A stretch of 64,000 nucleotides of DNA, taken from NCBI RefSeq assembly GCF_001854765.1, contig NZ_LJJE01000063.1, positions 248,001 to 312,000 on the forward strand. Direction: 5' to 3'. The stretch comes from Vibrio sonorensis. Lineage in GTDB: Bacteria > Pseudomonadota > Gammaproteobacteria > Enterobacterales > Vibrionaceae. Positions 18,624 to 27,979 of the stretch are shown here, one piece after another (position 1 is the stretch's first letter; every line of letters begins with the position of its first letter). The translations under genes were made by a program, and so were the position numbers. A model generated the notes under the pieces. The model did no database searches, was not told the DNA's origin, and saw only the letters and a list, made by a program, of their open reading frames with translations.

Positions 18624-18879
18624 AAGACTACCTAAAGTTTGTACTGTGATTTATTGTATATCCAAGTGACATCGAGAAGCCGCCAAAGCAAAGCTACTAA
18701 TTGTCATCCAAGCAATTCTCGATGAAACAAGGCATCGAGGTTAATTGGGTAGTTATTATGCTCAAAGCGTAGTAACTAATGAGCAATATATCAATATAAT
18801 CAGATTTCTAGCAGTGTATTGAACTGGGATTTTACATGTGTTGTTATTGGTGTGACTTACTTCTAAAGAATTCGGATAA

Positions 18880-19491
18880 ATGATTGAAGATATAAACAAA
18901 TATCAAGGGTTGATCTTTGATATGGACGGCACGCTTTTAGATACCATGCCCGCTCATCTAGACGCTTGGGAACTCACTGCGCAAGAGTTTGGTTTTCCAT
19001 TCACTCGGGAATGGCTAAACGGTTTAGGTGGGATGCCGAGTTTTAAAATTGTCGCGCAAATAAACCGGGAATTTGGGCTTAATCTCGATGCCACTTTGGT
19101 CTCTAAGTTCAAAGTAAAAACGTTTGCGAAAATGGATGTTACTCCTGCGACTATCGATTGCGCGAAGCAGGTGTTCGATCATTTTGTTGGACAATTACCT
19201 GTTGCTATCGGTACTGGGAGTCAGCGGGAAAGTGCAGAGCGACTGCTGTCGGAAAGTGGATTGTTAGATAAACTCGACGCTTTAGTGACGGCGAGTGATG
19301 TCGAGAACCACAAACCTCATCCGGACACATTTTTAAAAGCAGCACAAGCTCTGGGAATAGAGCCGAGCCAGTGTGTGGTATTTGAAGACACTCAGTTAGG
19401 CCTGCAAGCCGCGCACGCAGCGGGAATGGACTGCTATTTGGTGGTGGATGACCGGCTAGAGTTTGAACCGGTAAAAAAAGAGCCGCAATAG
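18880..19491 (+). CDS. yqaB: HAD-family beta-phosphoglucomutase-like phosphatase (YqaB-like)
   Basis: The 203-residue protein has the HAD motifs DMDGTLLDTMPAH (motif I), GTGSQR (motif II, Ser variant region), NHKPHPDTF (motif III Lys) and FEDTQLGLQAAHAAG (motif IV). The order and spacing match the YqaB/beta-phosphoglucomutase subgroup. E. coli YqaB dephosphorylates fructose-1-phosphate and related sugars. Its last codon lies in the terminator hairpin shared with gsk. Confidence 0.85.
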   Translation: MIEDINKYQGLIFDMDGTLLDTMPAHLDAWELTAQEFGFPFTREWLNGLGGMPSFKIVAQINREFGLNLDATLVSKFKVKTFAKMDVTPATIDCAKQVFDHFVGQLPVAIGTGSQRESAERLLSESGLLDKLDALVTASDVENHKPHPDTFLKAAQALGIEPSQCVVFEDTQLGLQAAHAAGMDCYLVVDDRLEFEPVKKEPQ

Positions 19492-19500
19492 CGGCTCTTT
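19477..19500. terminator. bidirectional terminator between yqaB and gsk, overlapping the yqaB stop
   Basis: AAAGAGCCGC / GCGGCTCTTT is a perfect 10-bp stem with an AATA loop, flanked by an A-run on one side and T's on the other. The yqaB TAG (19489-19491) lies in the loop and stem, so the terminator is partly coding. It serves both convergent genes. Confidence 0.85.
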
Positions 19501-19506
19501 GAAGTT

Positions 19507-20811
19507 CTATCTATCCCAATAGGCTTCTTCTAAGCTATCTTCACGCTCGGGAAGCGCTCTAGAGAGTCGAGGGGAGTGCTGAGTCAATACTTCGTAACTG
19601 ACGCGATTTGCATATTTACAGATCTGAGACAGAGACGAATAGGTCATAAAGGGTTGTTCATGTTTAGAGGAGTTAGGCACGTTGCGCTGATGGAAGTTGT
19701 TTGCTGCCATATCGTGTAAAAGTGCAGATAGAGCACCATCTCCAGCACCATTGGTGTTTTTGATCTCCAACGGACCACCTAGATACGGGCCGATATGAGA
19801 ATACACTTTAACAGGATGGGTACAATCCATTCTGCGCATCGCACGACTAAACTCGTACTTGTTAAATTCCGCAATATTGCCCGGCAAAAGAGGCAGTTCT
19901 GTTTCACGTTTTACACTTTCGTCGGTGTAACCAGCCATGTATAAGCCAGTAGGACCCGCGGTGCATAATACTAGATCTACCCAATCAAGTGCGCGGTCTG
20001 CTGCTAAAAGTGGGTCAGATTCTCCGGTGAGTGCCAATCCTTCCTCTTCGTTCATTGCCACTATATCGATGTTTTCACTCAAATAGCGCTGCCACCATTC
20101 TGCATTGCCTTCAATCACCCACTTGGTTCCAAGTGTAAGTACGACAGGAACCCCATTATCACGGGCAACAGCAATGGCACGAGCTACCGCTTGTGGCATT
20201 GGATCTTTTGGGTTGCCTCTCATTAAATATGAGGAAACCACCAATGCGGAAGCCTTTTCAAATACGCTACTTGGAATGCTGTCAGGGCTGAGTTTATTCA
20301 TGTGTCCTTCGTTAATCGCGAAGGTGCGCTCTCCATCAGCAGAGATCAGCGTATAGCAGCGGCCTATTGGTCCATCAACTACCTGCAAGTGGTTGAGATT
20401 CATTCTTGAAGACGTTCTGCACAAATAACGGTAAGCAAACGAACCTACTTCGATGTTTTTTGACATTACCCCCAACAACACGGATTTACTGTCAGCAAGT
20501 ACTGAGTAGTTGTGCAAGGTATTGCCGATAGTATCACCGGGGTATTGGTGCGTAATTAGGCCTCTGTCGACCAATTCTTCATACAGTGCATCGGCTTTGC
20601 TCTCTTCTAAAACGAGGGAATGACCCTTACTTAGATCATACTTGGCCAAGAATGCGTCATCGACGCAGGCTTCGATGTCTACAATGGTTTGCCCAACACC
20701 GACGACAATGGGTCGATAGAGCTTGGGTGTATTGTGGATCTGTTTGATTAGAGGATCACGAGCGTGAGTTGGAAAATAGTGTTTAGATTTACGCTGACCG
20801 GGAAACTTCAT
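19507..20811 (-). CDS. gsk: inosine-guanosine kinase
   Basis: The 434 residues match the E. coli Gsk length and its characteristic N-terminus MKFPGQRKSKHYFPTHARD. It is a PfkB/ribokinase-fold enzyme. The anion-hole and catalytic segment is NTNGAGDGALSALLHDM near residue 350, and the nucleoside-binding region has VVGVGQTIVDIEACVDD. It phosphorylates inosine and guanosine to IMP and GMP in purine salvage. It is convergent with yqaB. Confidence 0.95.
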   Translation of the reverse strand: MKFPGQRKSKHYFPTHARDPLIKQIHNTPKLYRPIVVGVGQTIVDIEACVDDAFLAKYDLSKGHSLVLEESKADALYEELVDRGLITHQYPGDTIGNTLHNYSVLADSKSVLLGVMSKNIEVGSFAYRYLCRTSSRMNLNHLQVVDGPIGRCYTLISADGERTFAINEGHMNKLSPDSIPSSVFEKASALVVSSYLMRGNPKDPMPQAVARAIAVARDNGVPVVLTLGTKWVIEGNAEWWQRYLSENIDIVAMNEEEGLALTGESDPLLAADRALDWVDLVLCTAGPTGLYMAGYTDESVKRETELPLLPGNIAEFNKYEFSRAMRRMDCTHPVKVYSHIGPYLGGPLEIKNTNGAGDGALSALLHDMAANNFHQRNVPNSSKHEQPFMTYSSLSQICKYANRVSYEVLTQHSPRLSRALPEREDSLEEAYWDR

Positions 20812-20922
20812 TTTAGATGATGGATAAGGAAATAATCCTGCATGATATCACATTATTTTGAGATGACTTTCAAAAATTACATTCGTCATGCAGGAGGAAG
20901 TCTGCTGGTGCGACTTGTAAAC

Positions 20923-21390
20923 CTATTCAGGTTTATAAGAGTTAAAAGCTTTGGTGCCCCAAAGAGGAACGGTAGAAAGACTGTGTTTAAAGCTTCCAGA
21001 TGTCTCTTTAGTTGAGTATGACAAGTACATCAGCGTTTGATTGTCTGCATCCAAAATACGACGGATTTTCATGCTTTTAAAAAAGATACTTTTCGACTTT
21101 TTAAATACGACTTCTCCATCATTAGATTTATCGATCTGAGCAATCATTTCTGGAGTGATCTCGCCAGTTTGTCGGCATGAGATTGAACTATCACTAGGGT
21201 CAGCGAGGCTAAAGTCTGCTTCTATCGATGCTACATGGCAAGTAACACCGGAGACAATTGGGTCTTGAAGGTGGTTGAGTTTGATGTCCTTCATGGTAAA
21301 CAAACCCAAGCTTACGTCGCCAACTTCATCACTGCCGCATGCCACTAAGGTCGATGCGATTAGCAATGAAAGGGTTATCTTTTTGATCAT
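20923..21390 (-). CDS. creA: CreA family protein, predicted lipoprotein
   Basis: The start is set at ATG 21390, six bases after GGAG, giving 155 residues. The N-terminus MIKKITLSLLIASTLVACGS has a lipobox (LVAC), so this copy is probably an anchored lipoprotein. The body carries the CreA signature: EVGDVSLGLF, DPIVSGVTCHVA and ADPSDSSISCRQTG. E. coli CreA is a periplasmic protein of unknown role, named for position rather than function. Confidence 0.85.
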   Translation of the reverse strand: MIKKITLSLLIASTLVACGSDEVGDVSLGLFTMKDIKLNHLQDPIVSGVTCHVASIEADFSLADPSDSSISCRQTGEITPEMIAQIDKSNDGEVVFKKSKSIFFKSMKIRRILDADNQTLMYLSYSTKETSGSFKHSLSTVPLWGTKAFNSYKPE

Positions 21391-21581
21391 AATTAACTCC
21401 ATTCATATCGATAGGGAGATATTACCAGAATTAAAGCGAGATATTGAACTAATGAACAAAGCTTGTCTGAGCGACATTTATAAGGGGTGTATCTCATCTT
21501 AACTGACGTGGTGAATTTGTTCTTGTGGTGAAGGGGAGATAGGTTTAACCTTCGAGCGAGCAATAATAATTATGGATAATC

Positions 21582-22094
21582 ATGGCACCTTCGAATCAAG
21601 TGATCGTATCGAAAAAAAATCAGTGGATGAAGCAACATATCGACGTCCAATTCCCGACCAAAGAGAGCATCGAAGGTGAAAAGCTATACGCTTCCCGCTA
21701 TCAAGGAAGTGAGATAGTTGAACTAACAACACCGCTTGAATCTCACGCTCCCATCGTCGAAGAAATTTACAAGGTTGATTTCCATCGATTGACGGTTATG
21801 TTTGCCATTTTACAGTCAAACTGTTGGCCGAGTGAGTCTGAGCAGTCGTTGATTCTAGAATACCTTTCTCAGGTCATTTACCAACCACCTTGCACGCTTT
21901 TTCTAGGATTTAAGGGGCAAGAGCCCGTTGCTGGAGGCATCGTGACTGAGGAGGTCGATTCAATCCTAGTTTCAGATCTCTGTTACAAAGGTCAGACGCA
22001 AGGTAAAGAAGTTGAGGGATTTGCCAAACAACTAATTAATTACTATTTGGCGGAAAACCAAATGAATCCCAACGCGGTTTGGATGGAGTTGTAA
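21582..22094 (+). CDS. hypothetical protein, possibly GNAT-like
   Basis: This 170-residue acidic protein starts at ATG 21582. The segment LFLGFKGQEPVAGGIVTEE followed by VSDLCYK resembles the central strands of GNAT acetyltransferases, but no clear acetyl-CoA P-loop is visible. I do not recognise the family with confidence. It has no signal peptide or membrane segment. It is flanked by creA (divergent) and a HAD phosphatase (same strand). Confidence 0.6.
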   Translation: MAPSNQVIVSKKNQWMKQHIDVQFPTKESIEGEKLYASRYQGSEIVELTTPLESHAPIVEEIYKVDFHRLTVMFAILQSNCWPSESEQSLILEYLSQVIYQPPCTLFLGFKGQEPVAGGIVTEEVDSILVSDLCYKGQTQGKEVEGFAKQLINYYLAENQMNPNAVWMEL

Positions 22095-22275
22095 CTGTTA
22101 CAATCGCAGTATGTATTTCTGGGTAATTATTGACCAATGTCGCAGTGCGTCCATGCGCTTAAAGTGACTCCTTTAGCGTTTTTGTTTTTCTCTAAAAAGC
22201 AAAACCCTAAACTGTTAACTTCATCTTCTCACATCTTAAAAAAGCCGCTTATGATTCTTAAAAAAGGAGAATCTA

Positions 22276-22920
22276 GTGGCAGCCCAAACTCGATGTATCA
22301 TTTTTGATTGTGACGGAACCTTAGTCGATAGTGAAAGGTTGTGTTGCCAAGCTTTGGTTAAAGTATTTAATCGCTTTGGTTGCACACTGAGTATGTCTGA
22401 AGCACTTGCACATTTCGAAGGCGGCAAGCTGGCTGATATTCTTTCCAGTACCAGAGATAGACTTGGAATCAATGTGTCGCTTGATAGACTTGAACCACTT
22501 TATCGCCAAGAGCTCGACCAACTTTTTCTAAGCCACCTTAAGCCTATGGATGGCGCACTTAACCTTATTGCTTATTTGAAAAATAAAGGCGTCGAATTCT
22601 GTGTAGCATCGAACGGCCCTAAAGCCAAAATTGAAAGGGCACTTGCGCTGACGGGTATGTTAGAGCTTTTCGAAGGTAAGGTGTTTTCGGCATTTGACAC
22701 CAACAGTTGGAAGCCTGATCCCGATCTTATCCGCTACTCCGCTATGAATATGGGGTTTACCTTAGATGAGTGTTTATACGTGGATGACACTCCAAAAGGG
22801 TTAGAAGCGGGAATCAATGCTGGGGTAAAAACAGTTCAGCTAGTTGGGCCGGTTAGCCGTAATCACAAGCTAGAGGTGACAAAGATTCATCACCTCAGAG
22901 AACTGGAAACAATGCTTTAG
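22276..22920 (+). CDS. HAD-family phosphatase (YieH/6-phosphogluconate phosphatase-like)
   Basis: The protein is 214 residues and starts with GTG at 22276 after an AAGGAGA site. HAD motif I is FDCDGTLVDSE, motif II is ASNGP, motif III is the WKPDPDLI lysine region, and motif IV is YVDDTPKGLEAGINAG. This pattern fits the YieH-type subgroup, whose E. coli member acts on 6-phosphogluconate. It is convergent, one base apart, with the small zinc-ribbon gene. Confidence 0.8.
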   Translation: MAAQTRCIIFDCDGTLVDSERLCCQALVKVFNRFGCTLSMSEALAHFEGGKLADILSSTRDRLGINVSLDRLEPLYRQELDQLFLSHLKPMDGALNLIAYLKNKGVEFCVASNGPKAKIERALALTGMLELFEGKVFSAFDTNSWKPDPDLIRYSAMNMGFTLDECLYVDDTPKGLEAGINAGVKTVQLVGPVSRNHKLEVTKIHHLRELETML

Positions 22921-22921
22921 C

Positions 22922-23131
22922 TTATTGAGGAAAAGTGTTGGGGATAAAGTGAGTGACTTTGATTGCTTTAGCCGCGAAAACGACAGGCTTAGTAGAAAGC
23001 TTAGAGACGTTGTTAAAAGTAGAACCACAACCTGCACATAGCATGGTATCTTTTTCTGATAGCAGATACTCATCACTGCCACAAAGCGGGCAACAAAGTG
23101 TGTCTGAATGAGCATTGTTGTTGGTTTTCAT
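22922..23131 (-). CDS. small zinc-ribbon protein
   Basis: The start is taken at ATG 23131 with GGAG eight bases upstream, giving 69 residues. Two CxxC pairs (CPLCG near residue 14 and CAGCG near 33) form a rubredoxin-like zinc ribbon, followed by a short basic tail. No catalytic domain is present. The function is unknown; such proteins often bind nucleic acid or act as adaptors. Confidence 0.65.
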   Translation of the reverse strand: MKTNNNAHSDTLCCPLCGSDEYLLSEKDTMLCAGCGSTFNNVSKLSTKPVVFAAKAIKVTHFIPNTFPQ

Positions 23132-23347
23132 ACTTTCTCCGGAGCAAAATGTTGTTGTATTGTGCTTTCTTCGTAGCACTTTTGTAATTGAGAGTCAGCT
23201 TAATAGCCAATCTTCTGCCTTTCAATTATAGACTAGTCTTTGTTGTCGCATAATTACGGAAAGCTAGTCAGTTTAACTGAACTATGGGAGGGAACTCATA
23301 ATTTCCCTTTTTCAATTGGTCACTAAATATCACATAAAAAGAGACTC

Positions 23348-23680
23348 ATGACTAAAGAATTTTGTATCGTTTTAGTTACAATCGACGATTCGTATGATAC
23401 CAACCCATTGATTACGGCATTATTACAAAGAAAATTAGCGGCTTGCATTCAAGTTATGCCTATTCAAAGCCACTACGTTTGGCAGGAAAAAGTGTGTAGT
23501 GACAAAGAAAAATTGCTGATCATTAAAACGCGCTATGATTGCTACCAAACATTAGAGTCGGCTATTGTTGAAATCCACCCCTATGATGTACCTCAGATTG
23601 TTTGTATTGATATAGAGGATGGGTTTGATCCTTACCTTGCATGGGTAAGAGAAAACACCTGTAGAACGGTCAAAAAATAA
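23348..23680 (+). CDS. cutA: divalent-cation tolerance protein CutA
   Basis: The 110-residue protein matches CutA1: CIVLVTIDDSYDTNPLITALLQRKLAACIQVMPI at the N-terminus, then YVWQEKV, KEKLLIIKTR and HPYDVPQIVCIDI. The conserved C-terminal region W-V-R-E-N is present. CutA forms very stable trimers linked to copper tolerance and signalling, but its precise function is not settled. Confidence 0.93.
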   Translation: MTKEFCIVLVTIDDSYDTNPLITALLQRKLAACIQVMPIQSHYVWQEKVCSDKEKLLIIKTRYDCYQTLESAIVEIHPYDVPQIVCIDIEDGFDPYLAWVRENTCRTVKK

Positions 23681-23699
23681 GTCACCGGATAAAACCAAA

Positions 23700-23864
23700 T
23701 TAAGTAATAAATTTTAATTTGACCCATATATCAGATAGAAAAAGTATTCTGGGAACCATCTCTGCCGCCCAAAGCGCAATGGCATTTTCTTTCAGTGATA
23801 AGTACAGATAGCAAGCGAAAGAGAGCACAGCCAGTGTTTTTAGGCATAAACTGAGTTTCATCAT
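23700..23864 (-). CDS. small hydrophobic protein of unknown function
   Basis: About 54 residues start at ATG 23864 (or the adjacent ATG 23861), preceded by AAAGGATGG. The N-terminal half is a single hydrophobic helix (LSLCLKTLAVLSFACYLYLSL). A second weaker hydrophobic stretch follows and the end is basic. It is probably a one-helix membrane protein. It ends 19 bp from the convergent cutA stop. Supported only by the start site and composition. Confidence 0.45.
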   Translation of the reverse strand: MMKLSLCLKTLAVLSFACYLYLSLKENAIALWAAEMVPRILFLSDIWVKLKFIT

Positions 23865-24072
23865 TATCCATCCTTTATCTTCCATTAATAAAGCGGTGAA
23901 ATAATACCACTCAATAAAACGGTGTTCAATTGTTGGTAACTAACCGTGTTGATTGTTAGCAATTTATCACAAACTCTCGTTATGACTGAACTAACCTTAG
24001 ATGAAGGTTTGATTAAAGCGAACCGACTACCTAAACTCATTCGCCCAATAACAAACAAAGAAAGATAAAGTC

Positions 24073-24911
24073 ATGAAACTGGAAACCGTGGACTACCTTG
24101 CTGACAATGCCGCTGAGCAGTTTGTAAAATCTCTAAGAGAAACTGGGTTTGGCGTGCTTAAAAACCATCCCATTCCGAAAGAGTTAGTCGAATCAATATA
24201 CGAAAACTGGCAAGCGTTCTTTAACAGCGATAGAAAAACGTCGTTTTCATACAATGTCGAGACTCAGGATGCTATTTTCCACCAGAGGTTTCAGAAATCG
24301 CCAAAGGCCATTCAGTTAAAGACATAAAAGAGTACTTTCATATCTACCCTTGGGGACAAATTCCCAACGAATTAAGAGAAGAGATACTGGACTACTACAA
24401 AAGAGCAAATGAGTTTGCACAAACTCTATTGGGCTGGGTTGAGCAACATGCACCTAAAGAAGTACAAGATAAGTTTTCTGTTGCGCTTTCAGAGATGATT
24501 AGAGAAAGCGATAAAACGTTATTGCGCGTGCTTCACTATCCGCCGATGACAGGTGATGAAGAACCGGGAGCAATCCGAGCAGCTGCCCATGAAGACATCA
24601 ATCTATTAACCGTTTTACCCGCTTCAAATGAACCGGGGCTACAAGTGCTAAATAAAGACGGCAGCTGGCTAGATGTGCCTTGTGATTTCGGTAGTTTGAT
24701 TATCAATATTGGGGACATGTTACAGGAAGCCTCTGGGGGCTACTTCCCGTCTACGACACATAGAGTGATCAATCCGTCAGGTAAGCGCCAACGGCACTCT
24801 CGTATTTCACTTCCACTTTTCTTACATCCGAAACCAGAGGTAGTACTGTCAGACAGATATACTGCTGATAGTTATCTGATGGAAAGGTTGAAGGAACTAG
24901 GAGTAATTTAA
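24073..24911 (+). CDS. 2-oxoglutarate/Fe(II)-dependent oxygenase (isopenicillin N synthase family), interrupted by one frameshift
   Basis: The frame breaks at 24270-24271 within ETQD. One added G (GATGC to GATGGC) restores ETQDGYFPPEVSEIAKGHSVKDIKEY and a 279-residue protein. The cofactor-binding motifs lie in the second part: the iron ligands HED (near residue 175) and the later THRVIN His, then RxS as RISLPLFLHP, which binds 2-oxoglutarate. FGVLKNHPI near the N-terminus is the family's entry motif. Substrate cannot be inferred. A terminator follows at 24919. Confidence 0.85.
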
Positions 24912-24918
24912 CGAATGC

Positions 24919-24947
24919 AAGGCCAACAGATCGTTGGCCTTTATTTT
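24919..24947 (+). terminator. terminator of the 2OG oxygenase gene
   Basis: AAGGCCAAC / GTTGGCCTT is a perfect 9-bp stem with loop AGATC, followed by TATTTTT. It lies eight bases past the stop. Confidence 0.88.
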
Positions 24948-25046
24948 TGCCTACAAGATCAATTCTTAGTGGATTGAACTAATTTGGTGCTCGACAAATA
25001 GGCCGACTTAGCTTTGAATTAATAAAAAAGTTTAACGTGAATTGGT

Positions 25047-25664
25047 ATGAGTGAGCATCAAGGATTAGCTGCACAGTTTCAGCAATACATGGAAAATCCA
25101 CTTCTTTGGCCCATGTTAGAAGTATTGCGTAAACAACCCTCTGGATGGAAAGTACACACACTGGCCTCCCATTTAGGTGAGTTGGGCTTTATACCCATAC
25201 TTGACGTTAAGCCGGAAAAAGATCTCTTTAAGAGAAACTTTTTAATTATGAATGCTCTCTACCAGTTACAAGAGACTCTTTATCCAGACAACTGGCTGCA
25301 AGTCGAAGCGATGGATATCACGCTTATGTCTTCCCATCACGTAGCAGGTCACTGTATCGATCTTGAAGATCCTCTAAGAGACTATTACACACAGTGGCAT
25401 AACTACGAAGCTGAGGAAGGGGAAGTCAAGCGCTTACTCAATCAGTTTTGGACGCGTTATCGAGAGTTTGTGGGCAGTACTAACGGAAAAGATATGGACA
25501 GAGCAAAAGCCCTGTCTTTGTTTGAACTACCACAAGACGCAACCCAAATAGAGATAAGAAAAACGTGGCGTAAACTGGCGTTAAAGTGGCATCCGGATAG
25601 AGAAAATGGCAACAGCGATAGATTTAGAGTGCTTTGCGAGGCGTGGAATGTTTTGCGGCATTAA
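25047..25664 (+). CDS. DnaJ-related protein with C-terminal J domain
   Basis: The 205-residue protein has an N-terminal DNAJ-related region (residues about 10-130, including LHVLRKQPSGWKVHTLASHL-like text and ITLMSSHHVAGHCIDLEDPLRDYYTQW). A compact J domain follows at about 148-205 with the HPD motif in LKWHPDREN. It is short for a co-chaperone and has no zinc or peptide-binding domains. It should recruit and stimulate DnaK on unknown clients. The 3' end overlaps the convergent GNAT gene by 41 bp. Confidence 0.85.
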   Translation: MSEHQGLAAQFQQYMENPLLWPMLEVLRKQPSGWKVHTLASHLGELGFIPILDVKPEKDLFKRNFLIMNALYQLQETLYPDNWLQVEAMDITLMSSHHVAGHCIDLEDPLRDYYTQWHNYEAEEGEVKRLLNQFWTRYREFVGSTNGKDMDRAKALSLFELPQDATQIEIRKTWRKLALKWHPDRENGNSDRFRVLCEAWNVLRH

Positions 25665-26190
25665 ACTCACTGCTGAGTAAAGCCATAACCGTAGTGCTCC
25701 ACCATCGCCCTTTAAAGTATCTGTTTTCCAAAAACTCCGCCTCACGACGCATACCGACTTTGCGACATAACCTGATGGCGGCTTTGTTGTCCGAAATAGT
25801 CTCTGCATAAACTCGGTGAACACCAAGTGTGTTAAATCCATAACTGACAAGTGCCGACATTGCTTCTTCGGCCAGTCCAGATGCTTGGACGTCTCGTTTT
25901 AAACCACAGCCAACTGAAGCTTGTTTCTCGTCTTCCAAACGCAAACCGGCAATGCCTAGGTATTCATTGGTAACCTTATCGATGATGGCGAGATGGTAGC
26001 TCTTTCGGGGCTGTTCAGACGCCTGTTCGGTAAAGAGTGATACCAAGTAAGAGCAAGTTTCTTCGCTGTAATCTTTTTCGGGATAAAAGCGTTGGTACTT
26101 CGGGTCCTGACACTGCTGAAAGTATTGGTGAGTGTCATCTAAATGGTAATCGCGGAGAATCAACCTAGAGGTTTCGAGCTGAAAAGACAT
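25624..26190 (-). CDS. GNAT-family N-acetyltransferase (RimJ/RimL type)
   Basis: The 188-residue protein begins SFQLETSRLILRDYHLDD, as in Acetyltransf_3/RimJL enzymes. It continues with LGIAGLRLEDEKQASVGCGL, then QASGLAEEAMSALVSYGFNTLGVHRVYAETISDNKAAIRLCRKVGMRREA. The last part is the acetyl-CoA-binding and late-helix region. The substrate may be a protein N-terminus, a ribosomal protein or a small amine. The C-terminal coding sequence overlaps the DnaJ-related gene by 41 bp on the other strand. Confidence 0.88.
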   Translation of the reverse strand: MSFQLETSRLILRDYHLDDTHQYFQQCQDPKYQRFYPEKDYSEETCSYLVSLFTEQASEQPRKSYHLAIIDKVTNEYLGIAGLRLEDEKQASVGCGLKRDVQASGLAEEAMSALVSYGFNTLGVHRVYAETISDNKAAIRLCRKVGMRREAEFLENRYFKGRWWSTTVMALLSSEFNAAKHSTPRKAL

Positions 26191-26247
26191 AAATAGGTAT
26201 ACAAGCAGTTAACACTTCTCCTGTATACCCGTTTTGAAGCAGTTATT

Positions 26248-27905
26248 CTAGTGATTTACCTTGAATTGTGATTTTCGCATTCGGTTTAGAGCAGCCATCA
26301 CATCAACGACTCTTGGCTTTGCTAAGTCTCCCTGGGCGGGCATTGCCGCATACCAGTTCGGGCTATCCAACAATTGTGCAAAGGCCTTAGAGGGATTGCT
26401 ATTCCAGCTGGGTTGTTGTGCCAATAAGAACCACAGCCAACCTATTGCATTAACTTCACTGTCAGATTCAAGCTGTTCTAGAGAAGAGAGATCGACGAAC
26501 TCCTTCCCAAATCGAAGTGAGTGTAATCCCTTTGCATTAATTCGATATTTACCATCCGCTAAAATGGATTGTAGGCAGTTTGCATTGAATGAGCGTGGCT
26601 TAAAGGTTTTTAACGCACTTTCACTATCATTTTCGCGACCAGTTGGGAACTGAGTAACCACCTCTTTTGCTTTCAAAGTGACATCAATTGGCTGGTAGTC
26701 GTGCATCTGGATAACCGTATTTGCAACGTCAAAATAGTCGCCTGAACCGCCCATGACAACAATAGTAGAAATCCCCAAGTCGCTATGTAGTTGCCCAATG
26801 CGATCAACAAGAGGGGTTATTGGTTCGTCCCCTTTACTGACTAAAGCCTGCATTCTGCGGTCTCGAATCATAAAGTTGGTGGCGGACGTGTCTTCATCAA
26901 TCAGTAGTGTTGAAGCGCCAGCTTCTACAGATTCTTGCAACCAAGCCGCCTGAGACGTCGAACCCGATGCGTCTTGTGTACTAAAGTCACTGGTGTCGCC
27001 TTGTTGCGGTAAGTGATTGATGTAATTTTCTAAGTTAAGGTGGTGAACACAACGACCGTCTTCCGCCTTAATTTTTACCGCCTCTGTACTAGAAACTATG
27101 TTCTCGCGGCCGTCACCGGGTATATGGTTGTACACCGATTTTTCAAGCGCGTTTAACAGTGTCGATTTACCGTGGAAACCACCACCAACAATAAGTGTGA
27201 TACCTTTGGAAATGCCCATTCCCACAATTTTGCCTTGGTGTGGAGTTTCTAATGTCACTTCGAGAGAGTCGGGGGACACAAAAGGAATAGCATCTTTCAT
27301 CGGCAAGTCGCTATTACCCGCTAGCTAGGTAAAACTGAACCATTAGCGACAAAAGCACAAAGGCCGTTCTCTTCTAGTTGAGCTCGAAGCGCGGCTTGAT
27401 CCTCGATGGCGTGACAGTGTGTTGTTAATCCAGCGATGTCTAACTCTCTTTCAAGGGTCGCTTTGCGAATGTATTTGGGCAAGTGAAAGGTGATGAGGTT
27501 AATCGCTTTTTTAGCGAGTATGGAACGTCCATCGGCTGGTAAATTGATCCTAAAGCGCAGCTCTATACCCTGATCTGTAAATACCACCGCAGTAGAATCG
27601 AGAACCGTTTGCCCTGTTAGAGCGACACTAATATGGTTGTCTTGTGCGGCGTAACGGGCAAAAGTCCGCGCAATAAAATCTCGTGCGCCTTGCTGAAACT
27701 CTTGTGACGAGTCCTTGAGCCATGACAATCCTGTTACTGACCAAGGCCTAATCGCTCTTACTCTGGACGCACTGGCATGTGGGTCCGATTGGACGTGATC
27801 GAAAAACAGTTCAAAGTCGGTAAAGTCATACGAACCTTTGATTTGTTGGTATGCTCTGTAGTTTTGTTTTTCGAGCTTTTTGAGTTTTGCGATCAGTAGA
27901 TCCAT
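26248..27905 (-). CDS. ABC-class predicted ATPase (PF09818 family), interrupted by one frameshift
   Basis: Two frames joined near 27325 give about 552 residues. One added base (AGC to AGGC in CCTAGCTAG) links ANGSVLPR to LAGNSDLPMKDAIPFVSP, the family's conserved N-to-C connector. The Walker A region is GGGFHGKSTLLNALE. Walker B lies in STLLIDEDTSATNFMIRD, and MGGSGDYFDVAN is a later conserved motif. COG3044 proteins are stand-alone ATPases of unknown role, without transmembrane partners. Nothing downstream suggests a transporter. Confidence 0.87.
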
Positions 27906-27979
27906 AAAAGGTTTGTCCTAAAGAGGGGTATTAAAGGCGAGGATTATAGGAACCCATCGCCAGTGAGTAAAGGGCGATG

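Noticed and set aside
18670..18727. An 8-bp inverted repeat (ATCGAGAA / TTCTCGAT) in the chemoreceptor-yqaB gap
   Set aside because: The arms are 38 bases apart with no T-run or regulator nearby; chance is likely.
24270..24271. Programmed ribosomal frameshift in the 2OG oxygenase and the other broken genes
   Set aside because: No slippery heptamer or downstream pseudoknot is seen, and the positions differ from gene to gene. A shared error source is simpler.
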